A stretch of 7,137 nt of DNA from Herminiimonas sp. (GTDB lineage Bacteria > Pseudomonadota > Gammaproteobacteria > Burkholderiales > Burkholderiaceae), in contig JACMQD010000471.1 in the NCBI GenBank assembly GCA_014377155.1, positions 1-7,137 of the forward strand, given 5' to 3'. Numbering within the stretch: position 1 is the stretch's first letter; the number at the start of each line of letters is the position of its first letter. The translations under genes were made by a program, and so were the position numbers. A model generated the notes under the pieces. It worked only from the letters and a program-made list of their open reading frames with translations. It did not search any database and had not been told where the DNA came from. Shown here one piece after another: positions 5,908 to 7,137 of the stretch.

Positions 5908-6312
5908 TGTTTGTTTTTTTTGATAGTAACTGCCAAGCCCGGCGGCAGTGTTCCCGGTTCCTAGACGCTAAAAAAGGACGCTGAGTGGATATCATCCAAT
6001 AACAAAGCGCGTGCACTTTGTTCCGTTTATTGCCGTTTCGATAGTGCTTAAAAGATAATATTTACGGCAGATTTAGCCAGTGGCAATGCGCCTCGAGTTG
6101 CGTTATATCAATGCTGTGCAATGTATTTGTATTTTGAAAAGTAGGGTAGCGTCGCTCTGCGTCCATAAAAAAGAGGCACATCGTCGTCACGACGTCGTTG
6201 AATGGTGCGCGTGAATTTAAGCACATCTATTCCGCCTAGTTAAAAGGGCGCACGATTGGGTGTTGTCGCGATTGCGCAATGAGACGCAGTATTTCTACGA
6301 GATCGGTGGCGA
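5908..6312. other. AT-rich region between the precursor relic and the transposase relic, no convincing gene
   Basis: About 400 bases of visibly AT-rich DNA with runs of A or T (for example near 5931-5940 and 5970-5975). The best small frame is 35 codons on the minus strand from an ATG at 6166, with no ribosome site and no recognisable motif. The stretch probably holds ancestral promoter DNA of the precursor genes plus flank of the insertion element. Confidence 0.4.
6001..6022. repeat. Inverted repeat with 7-bp perfect arms
   Basis: AACAAAG (6001-6007) and CTTTGTT (6016-6022) flank eight bases (CGCGTGCA). The site lies about 95 bases upstream of the decayed precursor gene and has the size and spacing of a transcription-factor half-site pair. 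No T-run follows on either strand. The role is inferred only from position. Confidence 0.35.
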
Positions 6313-6675
6313 TCAGAATGCCAGCGATTAGAATTGACTGGCCGCCGATGAAGTTTGGTCTTTGATGTCTGTAAGTTGACCCTTGCGAATAATATGCATG
6401 GTTTCAATACCCGCAATGATAATTCGGGCACAGCGAAAGGTCTTGAAACCGAGGATCGGTCGCGTGACGCGCTTGATGGCCCGGTCGTCTTGCTCCACGA
6501 TATTGTTGAGGTACTTTGACTAGCGCAGCACGGTGGTCTGACCGCTGCCGGCCTGGAACCTGACGATGGCGGCTGTGTTGGAGCCGCTCTTGTCGATGGT
6601 TATTTTGTCGGGCGTGTCGCGCAAGCAGAAGGCGCGTTCGAAGACGGTGCGGGCTGCGGTATGATCGCGCTCCGC
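6313..6675 (-). pseudogene. Degraded IS6-family transposase, C-terminal part only
   Basis: Recognisable IS6-family (IS26-like) DDE transposase sequence runs from about ERDHTAARTVFERAF through TPDKITIDKSGSNTAAI, then SKYLNNIVEQDDRAIKR, TRPILGFKTFRCARIIIAGI and ETMHIIRKGQL. The second catalytic Asp (ITIDKSG) and the Glu (IVEQD) are present. The N-terminal DNA-binding region and first catalytic Asp (the WxxDET region) are absent. Two in-frame stops interrupt it: TAG at 6520-6522 where the family has Gln before SKYLNN, and TAA at 6328-6330 where FYSLAF would be expected to end at the TGA at 6313. Only single-base changes are needed to explain both. No intact terminal inverted repeats were found. 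It is an old, non-functional relic that records past mobility beside the bacteriocin locus. Confidence 0.82.
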
Positions 6676-6885
6676 TAGCTCGTACGGACTGGGCGCTTGC
6701 GTCGTCGGCAAATCGTGGCGTGCACAGGCAGCATCCTGCTGGCCCACGCGCGAGTTGGCGAGCAGAGGTTTTATTAAAGCTGCAGCCTCAACCTGATGAC
6801 GCAGAAGCTCGGGCAAGGAAAATTGGGGCGACTGCATGCGAGTCGCGTATCCGTCGCTTCGAGATTTCCGATTAGCCTTACACAT
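6676..6885 (-). other. Unidentified open frame fused in front of the transposase relic
   Basis: The frame of the transposase relic stays open upstream to an ATG at 6885, adding about 70 residues (with SLPELLRHQVEAAALIKPLL) that do not look like the IS6 N-terminus. The similarity to IS6 transposases stops near 6675, so this is either unrelated DNA joined at the break point or sequence too decayed to recognise. I cannot assign a function. Confidence 0.3.
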
Positions 6886-6997
6886 TGGCTTCGCCTCTCA
6901 GCTGGTCAGAAAAGCGCCAAGCTTGAGGGTCGAAAATAGTTATTTTAAGGCAACTTTTCGCATAATTGTTTTTATGTAAAATTGGTGGGCGCAGAGA

Positions 6998-7137
6998 ATG
7001 TCGAAATTGATGGCTCGCAATCGAACCATGGCCGCAACTGACCACAGCACCGCCTATTACCAACCTGCCCGGCTACGGCGGTCATCTGGCCACTGATCTG
7101 GGACAGGGTTTGACAGATCGCGGGTTTCATATTGCCG
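6998..7137 (+). other. Possible partial or frameshifted gene running off the right edge
   Basis: On the plus strand one frame from about 7041 to the end reads NLPGYGGHLATDLGQGLTDR and GFHIA without a stop and looks protein-like. It has no ATG: the only nearby ATGs (6998, 7010, 7028) lie in another frame that ends at a TGA at 7094. Either the real start is a rare codon or the gene has a frameshift. The composition resembles the start of an enzyme with an N-terminal glycine-rich loop, but too little is visible to name a family. Confidence 0.25.

Noticed and set aside
5931..5975. Minus-strand reading EPGTLPPGLAVTIKKNKQW as a transposase fragment
   Set aside because: I could not tie it to a family, and it overlaps, in another frame, the decayed precursor gene, which has stronger support.
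6240..6431. 63-codon minus-strand frame over the transposase end
   Set aside because: It is out of frame with the conserved IS6 C-terminal motifs, which are read in another frame across the same bases.
6878..7063. 61-codon minus-strand frame at the right edge
   Set aside because: No motif or ribosome site is visible and it overlaps the protein-like plus-strand frame; likely chance.

Overview
The window carries a compact bacteriocin (class II microcin-like, double-glycine leader) locus, with every convincing gene on the minus strand. GC-rich export genes of the CvaB/CvaA (colicin V) type and an IS6-family transposase relic suggest a proteobacterium, most likely a beta- or gammaproteobacterium of the Burkholderiales/Xanthomonadales kind. 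That placement is inference from protein style and base composition; no rRNA or other taxonomic marker is present.

Layout in the direction of transcription (high to low coordinates): an unidentified, possibly partial reading frame enters at the right edge on the plus strand (about 6998-7137). Next is a decayed IS6-family transposase (6313-6675, N-terminal part missing, two in-frame stops). An AT-rich non-coding stretch of about 400 bases follows. Then comes a broken precursor-peptide gene (5782-5907), found only by reading the frame across a stop codon, and an apparently intact 61-residue precursor peptide (5425-5610) with a textbook GG leader and a 46-residue core. After a hairpin-bearing gap comes a CPBP-family membrane protease (4486-5265). 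A gap of about 820 bases without a convincing gene holds several palindromes. Finally an HlyD/CvaA-type membrane fusion protein (2403-3662) and a C39 peptidase-ABC transporter (230-2386) form a tight pair 16 bases apart.

How the parts should work together: the precursor is made with a 15-residue leader ending in Gly-Gly. The C39 domain of the transporter cuts after GG while the ABC motor drives the core through the inner membrane. The HlyD-like protein bridges to an outer-membrane TolC-like channel, which is not encoded here. The CPBP protein lies directly after the precursor gene, where an immunity gene is expected, and is the best immunity candidate.

The most interesting points are the small glycine-zipper-like core peptide, which I cannot assign to a named microcin, and its decayed sibling upstream. 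The two share the leader pattern and a C-terminal NQGGSxxGTD motif but differ by loss of the glycine-zipper segment. The cargo/immunity part is clearly more AT-rich than the export genes and borders a transposase relic, which fits assembly by horizontal transfer.
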